NCBI RefSeq assembly: GCF_002204185.1
Contig: NZ_MXPU01000014.1
Location: 115,488-179,487, forward strand
Length of the DNA: 64,000 nucleotides
DNA from: Rhizobium esperanzae
Lineage (GTDB): Bacteria > Pseudomonadota > Alphaproteobacteria > Rhizobiales > Rhizobiaceae
Reading direction: 5' to 3'
Of the stretch, positions 34,622 through 42,579 are shown piece after piece. Position 1 is the stretch's first letter. Each line of letters begins with the position of its first letter. Both the position numbers and the translations under genes were made by a program. The notes under the pieces are model-generated. The model was not told the origin of the DNA, searched no databases, and was given only the letters and a program-made list of their open reading frames with translations.

Positions 34622-35774
34622 GCACCTCCAGCCAACCGCATTGATGGCCGTTTCAATCGTCGCCGGGACGGTGGGATGGAGTGGACATGTCCTCCTTCTC
34701 CCGGTCGCGCTCGCGTTTCCGGTTCTCTGGGCGCTTGCGCGAACGAGGCTGACGGCCGCGTTTGTCTCGGCCGGCTATTTTCTCGCTGCGTCACGCGGTC
34801 TGCCGCAGGGCGTAGCCACCTTCTATTCGTCTGACCTCTGGCCTGGATTATTGCTCTGGCTCTGTGCGTCGACCGGCTTCGTCATCGTGTACACCGTCCT
34901 CTGGACGAAGGAGACGGGTGCTCGTCCGTGTCACTATTTCCTGGCAGCGGCTCTGATGGCCATTCCGCCATTCGGCATCACCGGCTGGGCTCATCCGATC
35001 ACGGCCGCGGGCGTGCTGTTTCCAGGATGGGGATGGTGGGGGCTGGTTGCCGTGACAGCCGGCCTCATGGGCCTCGTAACCCGCATGTGGCGAGCTGTCG
35101 CGATCGTCCTGGCAGGCTTTTGGATCGGGTCCGCCGCAACCTGGGACGAATCGACGCTACCCCAAGGTTGGCAGGGGGTCGATCTCGAAATGGGAGCGTC
35201 GTTGGGGCGCGACACTAGCTTGCAGCGTTACCGTGATCTGATTGCCACGGTCACGGATCGGGCATCGGGCGGCGCCCGCTCGATTGTTCTTCCCGAAAGC
35301 GCTCTTGGCTTCTGGACGCCGACCGTCGAGCGGCTATGGGTGCGAGCTTTGCAGGCAACTGACGCCACCGTTATCGCCGGCGCCGCTGTCGTAGATGCAG
35401 GCGGATACGACAATGTTCTGATCGCCATCTCCAGCGACGGGGCTCGCCTCCTTTATCGCGAGCGCATGCCGGTGCCAGGTTCGATGTGGCAGCCTTGGCG
35501 GCCCCTCCTCGGTCAGAGCGGCGGAGCGCGAGCGCATTTCTTCGCGAACCCGGTCGCGACAATTGCCTACAGGCGGGCCGCACCCCTGATCTGCTACGAG
35601 CAACTGATCGTCTGGCCCCTTCTCCAATCCATGCTCCACGATCCGGACGTCGTCATTGCCGTCGGCAACGGTTGGTGGACCAAGGGGACGTCCATCGTGG
35701 CTATCCAGCGCGCCAGCACAAACGCTTGGGCGCGTCTGTTCGACAAACCCGTCGTTTTCTCCTTCAACACCTGA
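34611..35774 (+). CDS. traB: Conjugal transfer protein TraB (nitrilase-like membrane protein)
   Basis: About 387 aa from the ATG giving M-R-R-E-H, which overlaps the end of traF. The N-terminal half has five or six membrane helices; the C-terminal half resembles carbon-nitrogen hydrolase/apolipoprotein N-acyltransferase domains, with V-L-P-E-S-A-L near residue 225 and L-I-C-Y-E-Q-L near 325, likely Glu and Cys of the catalytic set. TraB raises transfer efficiency in Ti plasmids; its enzymatic role is unproved. An earlier in-frame ATG at 34542 lies within traF and is less likely. Confidence 0.9.
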   Translation: MRREHLQPTALMAVSIVAGTVGWSGHVLLLPVALAFPVLWALARTRLTAAFVSAGYFLAASRGLPQGVATFYSSDLWPGLLLWLCASTGFVIVYTVLWTKETGARPCHYFLAAALMAIPPFGITGWAHPITAAGVLFPGWGWWGLVAVTAGLMGLVTRMWRAVAIVLAGFWIGSAATWDESTLPQGWQGVDLEMGASLGRDTSLQRYRDLIATVTDRASGGARSIVLPESALGFWTPTVERLWVRALQATDATVIAGAAVVDAGGYDNVLIAISSDGARLLYRERMPVPGSMWQPWRPLLGQSGGARAHFFANPVATIAYRRAAPLICYEQLIVWPLLQSMLHDPDVVIAVGNGWWTKGTSIVAIQRASTNAWARLFDKPVVFSFNT

Positions 35775-35790
35775 ATGCCATGGAGACCTG

Positions 35791-36405
35791 ATGCTCGACG
35801 CCGCTCTCATCCAACAATGCGCCGACCCCTCTTTGAAGCCCGCAATCGTCGAGCAGTTCGTGACCGCGGCGGGCGCAAATGGTCCGCTCGCCGTCACCGT
35901 CAAATCAGGTGGCCGATTGATCCTCGTTCCGAAGGCGACAACGCAGGATGAGGCGATGGCGATCGTCCGGCAGTATGTCGGCCAGGCGGTGGTGCGTGTC
36001 GGCCTGACGCAGTTTCCGGCTGGCGTCGGTGTGAAGGACGCGGCTGATCTGAAGCCCGATCTCGTCGATCCTTGCGAAAACCTCCGCAAGGGAACGGCTA
36101 TGTTTGCCAAGGTCTTGCGGATTGTCGCCAAGTGGTACGGCAATCCGAAGAACGACGATGTCTTCCCGCAGATCTTCGACGATGCGGTCTATGCCTGGAA
36201 GACCGGAGAGTTCGAGGGGGTGAGCGTTTTTCAGGCGGAAGATCCTGGGAAAAGCGTCACGATCGACAACGTGTTGCCTGCACACCAGGACAAGGCCACC
36301 GTCGACCTGCCGCCTGCGGATACAGATGCCGAAAGCATCGAGAAAGGCGAAAGCGTCGGATCAGCGGAGATGCGGATTGACCTGTCGAGGATTGGGGGCA
36401 AATGA
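35791..36405 (+). CDS. traH: Conjugal transfer protein TraH
   Basis: A 204-aa protein beginning M-L-D-A-A-L-I-Q-Q-C with TGGAGACCTG before the ATG, last in the traAFBH operon 16 bases after traB. The P-A-G-V-G-V near residue 74 and D-P-C-E-N-L-R-K-G-T-A-M-F segment near 93 match the TraH type of rhizobial Dtr regions. It is soluble, with a charged tail, and its molecular role is not known. It converges on the toxin-antitoxin pair. Confidence 0.9.
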   Translation: MLDAALIQQCADPSLKPAIVEQFVTAAGANGPLAVTVKSGGRLILVPKATTQDEAMAIVRQYVGQAVVRVGLTQFPAGVGVKDAADLKPDLVDPCENLRKGTAMFAKVLRIVAKWYGNPKNDDVFPQIFDDAVYAWKTGEFEGVSVFQAEDPGKSVTIDNVLPAHQDKATVDLPPADTDAESIEKGESVGSAEMRIDLSRIGGK

Positions 36406-36421
36406 TGCCAAATGAAGGCCG

Positions 36422-36800
36422 CTAAGCCTCCGGAAGCGAATAGCGCGTGAGAACAGCGTCCTCGCCATCGAGGGTCACTTCGATGACTTCGTTGACCATA
36501 GCCTGCTCTCCCGCCAAATCCTGCAGTATGAGGGGCAAACAATTCTCGTTGCTGCGCGGGAAGCACCTGCGGGACAATGATCACCAGGCCCGCATGCAAT
36601 TCCTCTTTCGCGTACAGCTTCCGGAAGTCGCGGGCGTTGTTCGTCACGAACGTGAAATCCTCCTCGATGATCCGAGGCATCAGATCCCAGTCGGTTTCGC
36701 CGCTCAGTCCCAGCCAGTTCACATGAAAACAATCGTGGCCATGCGCTTGCGCTACGGCCACAAGCGATGTGTGGAGGCATTCATCGATAAGGAACTTCAC
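36422..36800 (-). pseudogene. DUF5615 PIN-like toxin, frameshifted
   Basis: GTG start giving M-K-F-L-I-D-E-C-L-H with the acidic D6-E7 typical of DUF5615 PIN-like RNases; W-D-L-M-P and T-N-N-A-R-D-F follow. The frame is intact to about residue 89 and then one extra G in GGGG at 36532-36535 (C in the coding strand) throws it out. Removing one base restores a C-terminus ending L-T-R-Y-S-L-P-E-A before a TAG at 36422. As read, the shifted frame continues to 36231 with a nonsense tail. It overlaps the DUF433 antitoxin by 4 bases. Either a true pseudogene or a homopolymer error. Confidence 0.75.
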
Positions 36801-37429
36801 GAGGTCGAGCCGGAGGGTTTGGGAGCGCTGTCGTTTCGAAATCGCAGACGCTTCACGGATTTCACCGTCAGGCCCTGTTCCGAAAGCTTCCGCGGCCGCC
36901 CCCTGCCGGGATGGGCCGCAGCCCAGATCTCGGCAAGGTCCACCATACGCTCGGTGACCGCAGGATAACCCTCGACGATTTCCGCGGTACTTGCGCCCTG
37001 GGTCTTCATCGCGGCAATCGTTCGCACGGGAACACGGGTTCGCTTGAACACCGGCTCGCCGCCCACGACCCCTTTCACGCTTTCAATCATTCGTTCGGCC
37101 TCTCGAAGCGCCTCGGCCCGCGCGGCCAATTGTTCTCGTGCCCGCGCAACGTCGATAATGAGATAGTCGTCTGCCCTAACAGTTTCGGCATGCGGGTTCT
37201 GGTCGATCGTATCGAATAAGCGCTTGCGGCGCTCGGCAGACAAGATCGATCCGACGCCGTACCAGAGCTTCAACCGAAGCAGATCCTCATCGGTGAGCGC
37301 TCGACCCCGGCTGCCAATGAGATGCGTCGCGATGATCCGCTTGTCGATCGCATTGTGCACTGACTTCACAGCGATCTCGCTGACAGCCGCGGCCTCGGCG
37401 GGCGTGTAGGCGTGTGAGGTGTCGGTCAT
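36797..37429 (-). CDS. DUF433 family antitoxin
   Basis: About 210 aa from the ATG giving M-T-D-T-S-H, chosen for AAGGAG 7 bases upstream. An N-terminal helix-turn-helix-like region (T-P-A-E-A-A-A-V-S near residue 8) precedes a linker and the C-terminal DUF433 domain with R-I-P-V-R-T-like R-V-P-V-R-T near 133 and G-Y-P-A-V-T near 151. DUF433/DUF5615 pairs behave as VapBC-like toxin-antitoxin modules. Its stop overlaps the toxin GTG. A palindrome over the ribosome site suggests autoregulation. Confidence 0.82.
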   Translation of the reverse strand: MTDTSHAYTPAEAAAVSEIAVKSVHNAIDKRIIATHLIGSRGRALTDEDLLRLKLWYGVGSILSAERRKRLFDTIDQNPHAETVRADDYLIIDVARAREQLAARAEALREAERMIESVKGVVGGEPVFKRTRVPVRTIAAMKTQGASTAEIVEGYPAVTERMVDLAEIWAAAHPGRGRPRKLSEQGLTVKSVKRLRFRNDSAPKPSGSTS

Positions 37430-37433
37430 AATC

Positions 37434-37451
37434 ATTCTCCTTGTGGAGAAT
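37434..37451. promoter_or_regulatory. Palindromic operator at the antitoxin ribosome site
   Basis: ATTCTCC (37434-37440) and GGAGAAT (37445-37451) form a perfect inverted repeat with loop TTGT. It includes the AAGGAG ribosome site of the DUF433 gene, so either protein binding or an RNA hairpin could repress translation. Confidence 0.6.
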
Positions 37452-37530
37452 ATATAATGCAGCTGACATCGCCCGTAAAGATTGACGGAGCTTCTCGATA
37501 CCAGGGACCCGTCAGACCAGTAAGGAGGGG

Positions 37531-37752
37531 TCACTTCTTCTCCGGCGGCCGCTTCAGCAGATCAGATGCTTCTACTTCCAAAATCGCTGCTAAGCGGTCC
37601 ACCACATCGATGCTCGCATTGTAGACGCTGCGCTCGAGGGAGCTGATGTAAGTGCGATCGATATCTGCTCGAAAAGCAAGCTCTTCTTGCGATAGGCCTT
37701 TGGCCAGCCGCGCGGCTTTCAGATTTCGTGCAAATACCTCTCGAATCTCCAT
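37531..37752 (-). CDS. XRE family transcriptional regulator (73 aa)
   Basis: A stand-alone Cro/C1-type helix-turn-helix: R-L-A-K-G-L-S-Q-E-E-L-A-F near residues 15-27 and D-R-T-Y-I-S-S-L-E-R near 32-41, followed by L-A-A-I-L-E-V near 54. It is 100 bases upstream of the antitoxin on the same strand and may regulate it or the traM/traR region. Short length means no effector domain. A group of TAGAGTATTTC/ GAGTATTCTCTAC repeats lies just upstream (37772-37802). Confidence 0.85.
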   Translation of the reverse strand: MEIREVFARNLKAARLAKGLSQEELAFRADIDRTYISSLERSVYNASIDVVDRLAAILEVEASDLLKRPPEKK

Positions 37753-37771
37753 GATCGAGAGAGCATCGGCT

Positions 37772-37802
37772 TGTAGAGTATTTCACCACGGAGTATTCTC
37801 TA
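37772..37802. promoter_or_regulatory. Inverted repeat upstream of the XRE gene
   Basis: TAGAGTATT (37774-37782) and AGTATTCTCTAC (37791-37802) make an imperfect dyad (GTAGAG.TA / TA.CTCTAC) 20-50 bases before the XRE start, a fitting place for its autoregulatory operator. Confidence 0.5.
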
Positions 37803-37980
37803 CAAAGACATTCCGTTGACGAATCAAGATGATGCAGCAGCGTCAGAAAGTTAGTTTCGCGCGAGTGCTGAGCCGCTCAAAATACGAACTCCCTCCCATC
37901 CTGTGACGATCTGGTATTTAATCGCGAGCGTATGCGGCCTCGGGTCTTGACGTCACAGTATGCAATTTGAGGAGACGGGG

Positions 37981-38301
37981 ATGAAGGACGCCAGCTCATC
38001 CGGCGCAGACGACAAAAATGGAAGACAACTTCGTTACAGTTCAGCGCGAAAATCGGATTTGGAGACGCTGGCTGTTTCGGCGATCCGCGAACACCGTCGG
38101 CTCCTCGCAGCCGATCAAGCCGTATATGACGAGTGGGTTCTCGCCAGTGACGACCCGTCGATCTCCGGTTCGGTGCTTCAAGCCCTTCAAAACGAACACA
38201 TCGCGCGCCAGAAGAAGTCCGAGAACCAGCAAGAGGAACTCTCGAAAATCCTGGACGCGCTCGGCTACGTTCCGGACGTGCCACTTGAGAGTGACGGATA
38301 A
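37981..38301 (+). CDS. traM: TraM-like quorum-sensing antiactivator
   Basis: A 106-aa protein; the start at 37981 follows GAGGAGACGGGG, better than the upstream ATG at 37960. Residues 27-42, L-E-T-L-A-V-S-A-I-R-E-H-R-R-L-L, and the C-terminal I-L-D-A-L-G-Y-V-P-D-V-P match the two conserved helices of TraM as I remember it from Ti plasmids. TraM binds TraR and blocks DNA binding until enough activator accumulates. The gene converges on traR with a 3-base gap, as on known plasmids. Confidence 0.85.
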   Translation: MKDASSSGADDKNGRQLRYSSARKSDLETLAVSAIREHRRLLAADQAVYDEWVLASDDPSISGSVLQALQNEHIARQKKSENQQEELSKILDALGYVPDVPLESDG

Positions 38302-38304
38302 ACG

Positions 38305-39015
38305 TCAGACCAAGCCGCGATCCTTGGCAATTGCGACGAGCTGCGGCACGGACTGGGCGTCAAACTTTTCACGCGCCTTGTCGAGATAGTGTTGCACGGT
38401 TCTAGCATTGATGCCGGTGAGCACCGCCGTCTCGGGTGCGGTCTTTCCCTTCGTCGCCCACATAAGGCACATCACTTCACGCGGTGACAGCGTTTGCTTT
38501 GGGGCGAGGCGCATCTTCGCAGCGATGAACCTCAATTGGTAGTGAATGACCATCAAAGCCTGCAAAGCTGGAAGCGTTTGCTGCAATTCATGGAAATCTG
38601 TTCGTGCCTCCGATGTTGCAAACGTCAGCATCATGTGTGAACCGAAACTGCCGTTCAGCCCGATTGTGACGCCGCGACGGATCCCGTGATCGAACGCCTG
38701 ATCTCGGAACTTTCGAAGTTGGGACATGCCTCGAGCCGGCCAATCATCTGCGGTCCAGACAAAGGCCTCGCGTCGGCGCCTGGCTTCAGTTACGACTGGA
38801 TCGATGCGTGAATAATGATTGGCTAAATATGTTTCTTGCCATTCTTTTGGATAGTTGTTGAAGGTGCGAATTTCGGTGCCTGACGCGTCGACATAAGCAT
38901 ATCGCTCAAGCCCGAATGCATTGCCGTAGTTACGCAACGCTGTTTTGATCGCTACCTCATCTTGCGACGCCTCTATCGTATCGATCAAATTCCTCAACGC
39001 GTCGTTCAATCCCAC
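38305..39015 (-). CDS. traR: LuxR family regulator TraR-like
   Basis: A 236-aa protein with N-terminal autoinducer-binding domain and C-terminal LuxR helix-turn-helix (L-S-P-R-E-V-M-C-L near residue 175). The acyl-homoserine-lactone pocket residues are all present in family spacing: W59, Y63, D72-P73 and W87. It should activate tra/trb genes when bound to signal. Located convergent to traM. It is the closer of two LuxR genes to the TraM partner, so I name this one traR. Confidence 0.88.
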   Translation of the reverse strand: MGLNDALRNLIDTIEASQDEVAIKTALRNYGNAFGLERYAYVDASGTEIRTFNNYPKEWQETYLANHYSRIDPVVTEARRRREAFVWTADDWPARGMSQLRKFRDQAFDHGIRRGVTIGLNGSFGSHMMLTFATSEARTDFHELQQTLPALQALMVIHYQLRFIAAKMRLAPKQTLSPREVMCLMWATKGKTAPETAVLTGINARTVQHYLDKAREKFDAQSVPQLVAIAKDRGLV

Positions 39016-39083
39016 TCTCCCTCTGTTCGTCGGGCTGTCCGAACATGCAGCGGGAATGCGCGGAGATAAATCCCCCGGACTGA

Positions 39084-39101
39084 TACCCCTAGGTTGGGGT
39101 A
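39084..39101. promoter_or_regulatory. 18-base dyad between the two LuxR genes
   Basis: TACCCC (39084-39089) and GGGGTA (39096-39101) form an inverted repeat with a 6-base centre, overlapping the stop codon of the second LuxR gene and lying about 70 bases upstream of traR. Length and symmetry are like a LuxR-type box; a terminator is less likely because no T run follows. Confidence 0.45.
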
Positions 39102-39781
39102 CCCAGATGAGGAGTGATGAGGTTCAGGTGTACTGCATGGGCTATGGCGGCCGACAATGTGGGGCAACCCAGCTTATAGCGTGCCGATTTCAGGTAGCCG
39201 CGCGTCGTATGCTCGGATAATCCCAGAATCTTGCCAATGTCCTTGCTATCTTTACCGCGCGAGGCCCAATGAAGGCACTCGATTTCCCGTGATCCTAGCG
39301 CAGGCACGGGATCATTCTCTCCGTGGAGTTCGAACACTGCTTTGCGGTGCAGAAGGAATCCGAGCTCAAGCCACTCCGGTAAAAATTGGCGCTCGATGAA
39401 CGCCCACTCATCATCGCTCTTCTGGGAGTTGATCGAAAGGAGCGAACGACGCGATTTGTCAACAATCGGGATAGAGACCCCGTTGCTCCCGATTCCGTGC
39501 AGCTCGGCATCGACCATGAACTCCTGCGCGGTCTCGGCAATATCAATCTCGCGCCAATCGAAAGGCAGCTGTCGAGAAAAACCCTCTCGAATGATTGGAT
39601 CGACGTTTATGTAGTCGTTAAGCAGATAGCGCGAAACCCAGCTATCGGGATAGGTGGTTCGTACAAATGGCGCGTCAACGCTATCGACGATTGTCCTCGC
39701 AAGATGGAATGTGACGAAATCAATGGGATAGTGCGATTGGAATTCATCCAAAGCGGACGCCACTGTCGCCGCATTTTTCAT
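39089..39781 (-). CDS. Second LuxR family autoinducer-binding regulator
   Basis: A 230-aa LuxR protein with pocket residues W48, Y52, D61-P62 and W76 at the proper spacing, and a C-terminal helix-turn-helix with S-R-E-I-E-C-L-H-W near residue 169. It is only distantly similar to the traR-like neighbour, so it is not a recent duplicate. It may be another AHL receptor acting on trb or traR (a TriR/BisR-type relay is known in rhizobia), which is inference. The gene ends about 70 bases upstream of traR on the same strand. Confidence 0.85.
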   Translation of the reverse strand: MKNAATVASALDEFQSHYPIDFVTFHLARTIVDSVDAPFVRTTYPDSWVSRYLLNDYINVDPIIREGFSRQLPFDWREIDIAETAQEFMVDAELHGIGSNGVSIPIVDKSRRSLLSINSQKSDDEWAFIERQFLPEWLELGFLLHRKAVFELHGENDPVPALGSREIECLHWASRGKDSKDIGKILGLSEHTTRGYLKSARYKLGCPTLSAAIAHAVHLNLITPHLGTPT

Positions 39782-39999
39782 CGCGCTGAAAGCGTTGGAT
39801 TAGGTTGGCGAATGCTCGTTTTCCTGCATGCTTCTTTCCGTAACAGTCATTATCGTTTGCGGGTTAGTGACCCCAGAATCGCCGAGCCAGTCGCTAAATG
39901 CAACCCCTAAGGGCGGAAAAAGCCCATATACTGTGGAAGCCGCTATCGTCGCGAGTATTTTTGGAGCATGTGCAGTGATAAGAGAATTCATCACAGTTG
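39782..39999. other. Short gap between trb operon end and the second LuxR gene
   Basis: Overlapping 64-66 codon frames on both strands have no ribosome site; the region is AT-richer than its surroundings and likely carries the LuxR promoter. ATGTGCAG at 39967 resembles one half of the classic Ti tra box. Confidence 0.35.
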
Positions 40000-41295
40000 C
40001 TACCGTCGATAAGCTTGCGGAAAAATAATATCCTGATCGACGAGCACGTTGAATTTGTAGCCCGGGCGGATTTGGATCGTCGGCTGGACATTGAGGTTCT
40101 TCGAGATCGTCTGCTCCGCGACGCGCCCGAAGCTTTCCGCGAAATTCCGCCTAGCCGCATCGGACGCCGTGTCCTGCGTCGCAATCGTCGAACTCTCCGG
40201 CATCGACATGTCGATCCCAGTTCCGATCAACGCGACGAGTGCTGCCGAGCTCCAGGTGCGCCAGAGATGCCGATCGACCTTGTCCTTGAAGCCGCCATAT
40301 CCCTCGGCGTCCGTGCCGGCCATGCCGCCGATCTGCAGGGTCGATCCATTAGGAAAGATCAGGTCGGTCCAGACCACGAGGACACGCTCCTGGCCGAACG
40401 AGACTTTGGAATCGTAACGGCCAAAGAGCTTGGCACCCTGCGGGATCAGGAGCCGATAGCCGGTGGCGCTGTCATAGACGTTCTGGCTGACCTGCGCGCT
40501 GATGCGCCCCGGCAGGTCGGAGTTGAGGCCGGTGATCAAGGTGGCGGGAATGACTGAGCCACGCTTCAGCTCATACGGCGACATCTGCGGCACGACCTGG
40601 TTCGGCAGGTAGCCGAGATCCTTGATGTCCTGATTGAAAAAGTCCTCCTTCGACGTCTGCCCGTTCTGATCGACGTTCTGTCCCATCAGGCCGGATTTCA
40701 TGGCGGCGGCATAAAGGTCTGACGCGCTGTTTGCTGCGATATTTGTCGGCTGACGGCCGGTGTCGTTGGTGGAGTTTGCGGCCTTCTCGACGTCGGAGAT
40801 GTCTACCTGCAACGGCGATTCGAGCGCCGTCGCGCGAGCCTGGAGACGTGCCATCCGTTGGCGCTGGGCCTCGCGCATATATTGTTCATCCTGCTCCCGT
40901 TTCAGGCGAGCCTTCCACTCTTCCTCTGACTCGAGCCTTTGGCGACGGTCTTGTCTCTCCTCAGGTCGGCGCTCGACGACCGGTTCCTGCGTCTCCTTTT
41001 TTTCCACCACGACGGGTGTCGGCTGAAACACCTCCTGCTTTTCTGGTTCACCGATAATGCCATCCGTGACACCCCGCTTGAGTTGGTCCCCGAAAGTCGT
41101 CGCCGGTGTGTTGGAAGCACCCTCGATGTCGCCACGATTGAAGGAGAGCCCCCGCAGCGATAGACCAATCACGACGACGCCGATGAATAGCACGATGACG
41201 ATGATGGCGACGATGATCGGCAGGCGGTTGAGCCGGCGCATGCCATTCTGATCGTCGGCTTGGCTGGACGTGCCAAGCTGGAGCGACTGGACCAT
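40000..41295 (-). CDS. trbI: Mating pore protein TrbI (VirB10-like)
   Basis: About 431 aa from the ATG giving M-V-Q-S-L-Q-L-G, preceded by CGGAGAC; a TTG at 41310 would add five residues. One membrane helix (residues about 25-48), a charged coiled-coil and proline-containing region (80-160), then the VirB10-type beta-barrel domain with G-S-V-I-P-A-T-L near 250 and N-V-L-V-D-Q-D near 418. It spans the periplasm as part of the type IV secretion core complex. Last gene of the trb operon. Confidence 0.93.
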   Translation of the reverse strand: MVQSLQLGTSSQADDQNGMRRLNRLPIIVAIIVIVLFIGVVVIGLSLRGLSFNRGDIEGASNTPATTFGDQLKRGVTDGIIGEPEKQEVFQPTPVVVEKKETQEPVVERRPEERQDRRQRLESEEEWKARLKREQDEQYMREAQRQRMARLQARATALESPLQVDISDVEKAANSTNDTGRQPTNIAANSASDLYAAAMKSGLMGQNVDQNGQTSKEDFFNQDIKDLGYLPNQVVPQMSPYELKRGSVIPATLITGLNSDLPGRISAQVSQNVYDSATGYRLLIPQGAKLFGRYDSKVSFGQERVLVVWTDLIFPNGSTLQIGGMAGTDAEGYGGFKDKVDRHLWRTWSSAALVALIGTGIDMSMPESSTIATQDTASDAARRNFAESFGRVAEQTISKNLNVQPTIQIRPGYKFNVLVDQDIIFPQAYRR

Positions 41296-41306
41296 GTTTG
41301 TCTCCG

Positions 41307-41747
41307 TCAATTGCGCTGCATGATCGAAAGCGGACTGGCCGGCGTGGCGCCGGCCTCTGTCGGCGTATAGGCGCGGCCAAGAGCGATGGAAGGCGTCGAG
41401 AGCCGCACCAGCACCTGCCCGTCGAAGCCCTCGATTGCATAATCAAGTTCGACCGGCTTGACGTCTTTGGCCGTTTTGCCGTCGGTGGCGACTGTATAGC
41501 CCCACCCTTTCAGGGCCGCCTCAAGGGCGGTCGCGAATTCAGACGTATCCTTTTCCATTTTGATCGTGTTCGTAGCACCGGCCGGGCCGATCTGTTCAGC
41601 CAGGCGACTTGCCATGTCGCCGGCGATGGCGCTTGCAGCCGGTCCGGTGACGGCCACAGGCGTGGAACTGGTGGTCAGTGCGTCGCCCGCCGTTTGGCAG
41701 CCGGAGAGCAGCGCGACCGCGATGAAAAACGCGAGAAGCCTCCGCAT
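41307..41747 (-). CDS. trbH: Lipoprotein TrbH
   Basis: A 146-aa protein with a lipoprotein signal peptide ending L-L-S-G-C at Cys17, consistent with outer-membrane anchoring. TrbH occupies the VirB7-like position in the Trb core complex, stabilising TrbG. It sits 2 bases after trbG and overlaps the possible TTG start of trbI. The frame extends upstream as an antisense-like artefact, so the ATG at 41747 is used. Confidence 0.88.
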   Translation of the reverse strand: MRRLLAFFIAVALLSGCQTAGDALTTSSTPVAVTGPAASAIAGDMASRLAEQIGPAGATNTIKMEKDTSEFATALEAALKGWGYTVATDGKTAKDVKPVELDYAIEGFDGQVLVRLSTPSIALGRAYTPTEAGATPASPLSIMQRN

Positions 41748-41749
41748 GG

Positions 41750-42562
41750 TCAGCCTCCCCTCCGGATCCTGATCTTCTGTTGCCGCCAACCGACGCCGGA
41801 AACGAGGATCGCCTTGTCGATCGCATAGTCGACGGTCATCACGTCGTTCTTCATCCGATAATTGACGATGCGATTTTGACCGCCGGAGACGACGAAGAGC
41901 ACCGGCGCGTCCTCGCCGGAGATCGATTTCGGGAACTGGATGTAGGTCTTCACCCCGTCCGAATAGACCCGTTTCGGTTTCCAAGAAGCACTGCCGCTGA
42001 TCGAATAGGAAAAATTCAGCTTGTCCGGCGCGGCGCCCGGAATGCCACCGGTTTCGAGACGGGCGTTGATGTCGGCGAGCTTGGTCGACACGTCTTCCGG
42101 ATATTCGAACCCAACGCGCGCCATGTACTGGCTGGGGTGGGACTTGAGCTGGATATGATAGGTGCGCCGCGATGTCGTCACGACCATCGAGGTAACGAGC
42201 CCAGGTTCGGAGGGTTTGACGATCAGGTGGATGGCCTGCCCGCCTGTCGCTCCCGACGTCGCAGGCTCTACCTTCCAGCGCACGGTGTCGCCGACGAGGA
42301 CGTCGCGGACGATCTCGCCACCCTGAAGTTCGATGTCGCAGACCTGCAGCGGCGAGCAGACGACGGACGGCTGGGTCTCGCCGAACAGAAAGATCACCTT
42401 GCCGTCCGGACCTGTCGTAACCAGTCCCGGCGTGCCACGCCACTTTCTGGAAAGATTTGTTCCCCTGACCTCATTCGTCGTCATGCTTTGCGCCTGCGCG
42501 CCCGCCGCCAGCAAGAGTCCGGCCATGCAGCCGGCGGCTGCGATCAATCCCGTTTTTTTCAT
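41750..42562 (-). CDS. trbG: Mating pore protein TrbG (VirB9-like)
   Basis: A 270-aa secreted protein with a signal peptide cleaved near A-Q-A (residue 24), then the VirB9/CagX-type domain: I-F-L-F-G-E-T near 58, V-G-F-E-Y-P near 146 and a conserved Y-S-I-S-G near 177. Outer-membrane component of the pore. Follows trbF by 17 bases. Confidence 0.92.
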   Translation of the reverse strand: MKKTGLIAAAGCMAGLLLAAGAQAQSMTTNEVRGTNLSRKWRGTPGLVTTGPDGKVIFLFGETQPSVVCSPLQVCDIELQGGEIVRDVLVGDTVRWKVEPATSGATGGQAIHLIVKPSEPGLVTSMVVTTSRRTYHIQLKSHPSQYMARVGFEYPEDVSTKLADINARLETGGIPGAAPDKLNFSYSISGSASWKPKRVYSDGVKTYIQFPKSISGEDAPVLFVVSGGQNRIVNYRMKNDVMTVDYAIDKAILVSGVGWRQQKIRIRRGG

Positions 42563-42579
42563 TGAAAGAATCCCTGCCC

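Noticed and set aside
39967..39974. ATGTGCAG as half of a classic Ti tra box
   Set aside because: Only one half is present and no paired half follows, so it is not counted as a site.
39800..40028. Small overlapping frames on both strands near the trbI end
   Set aside because: Both are open, with a hydrophobic stretch each, but neither has a ribosome site and they are antisense to each other.
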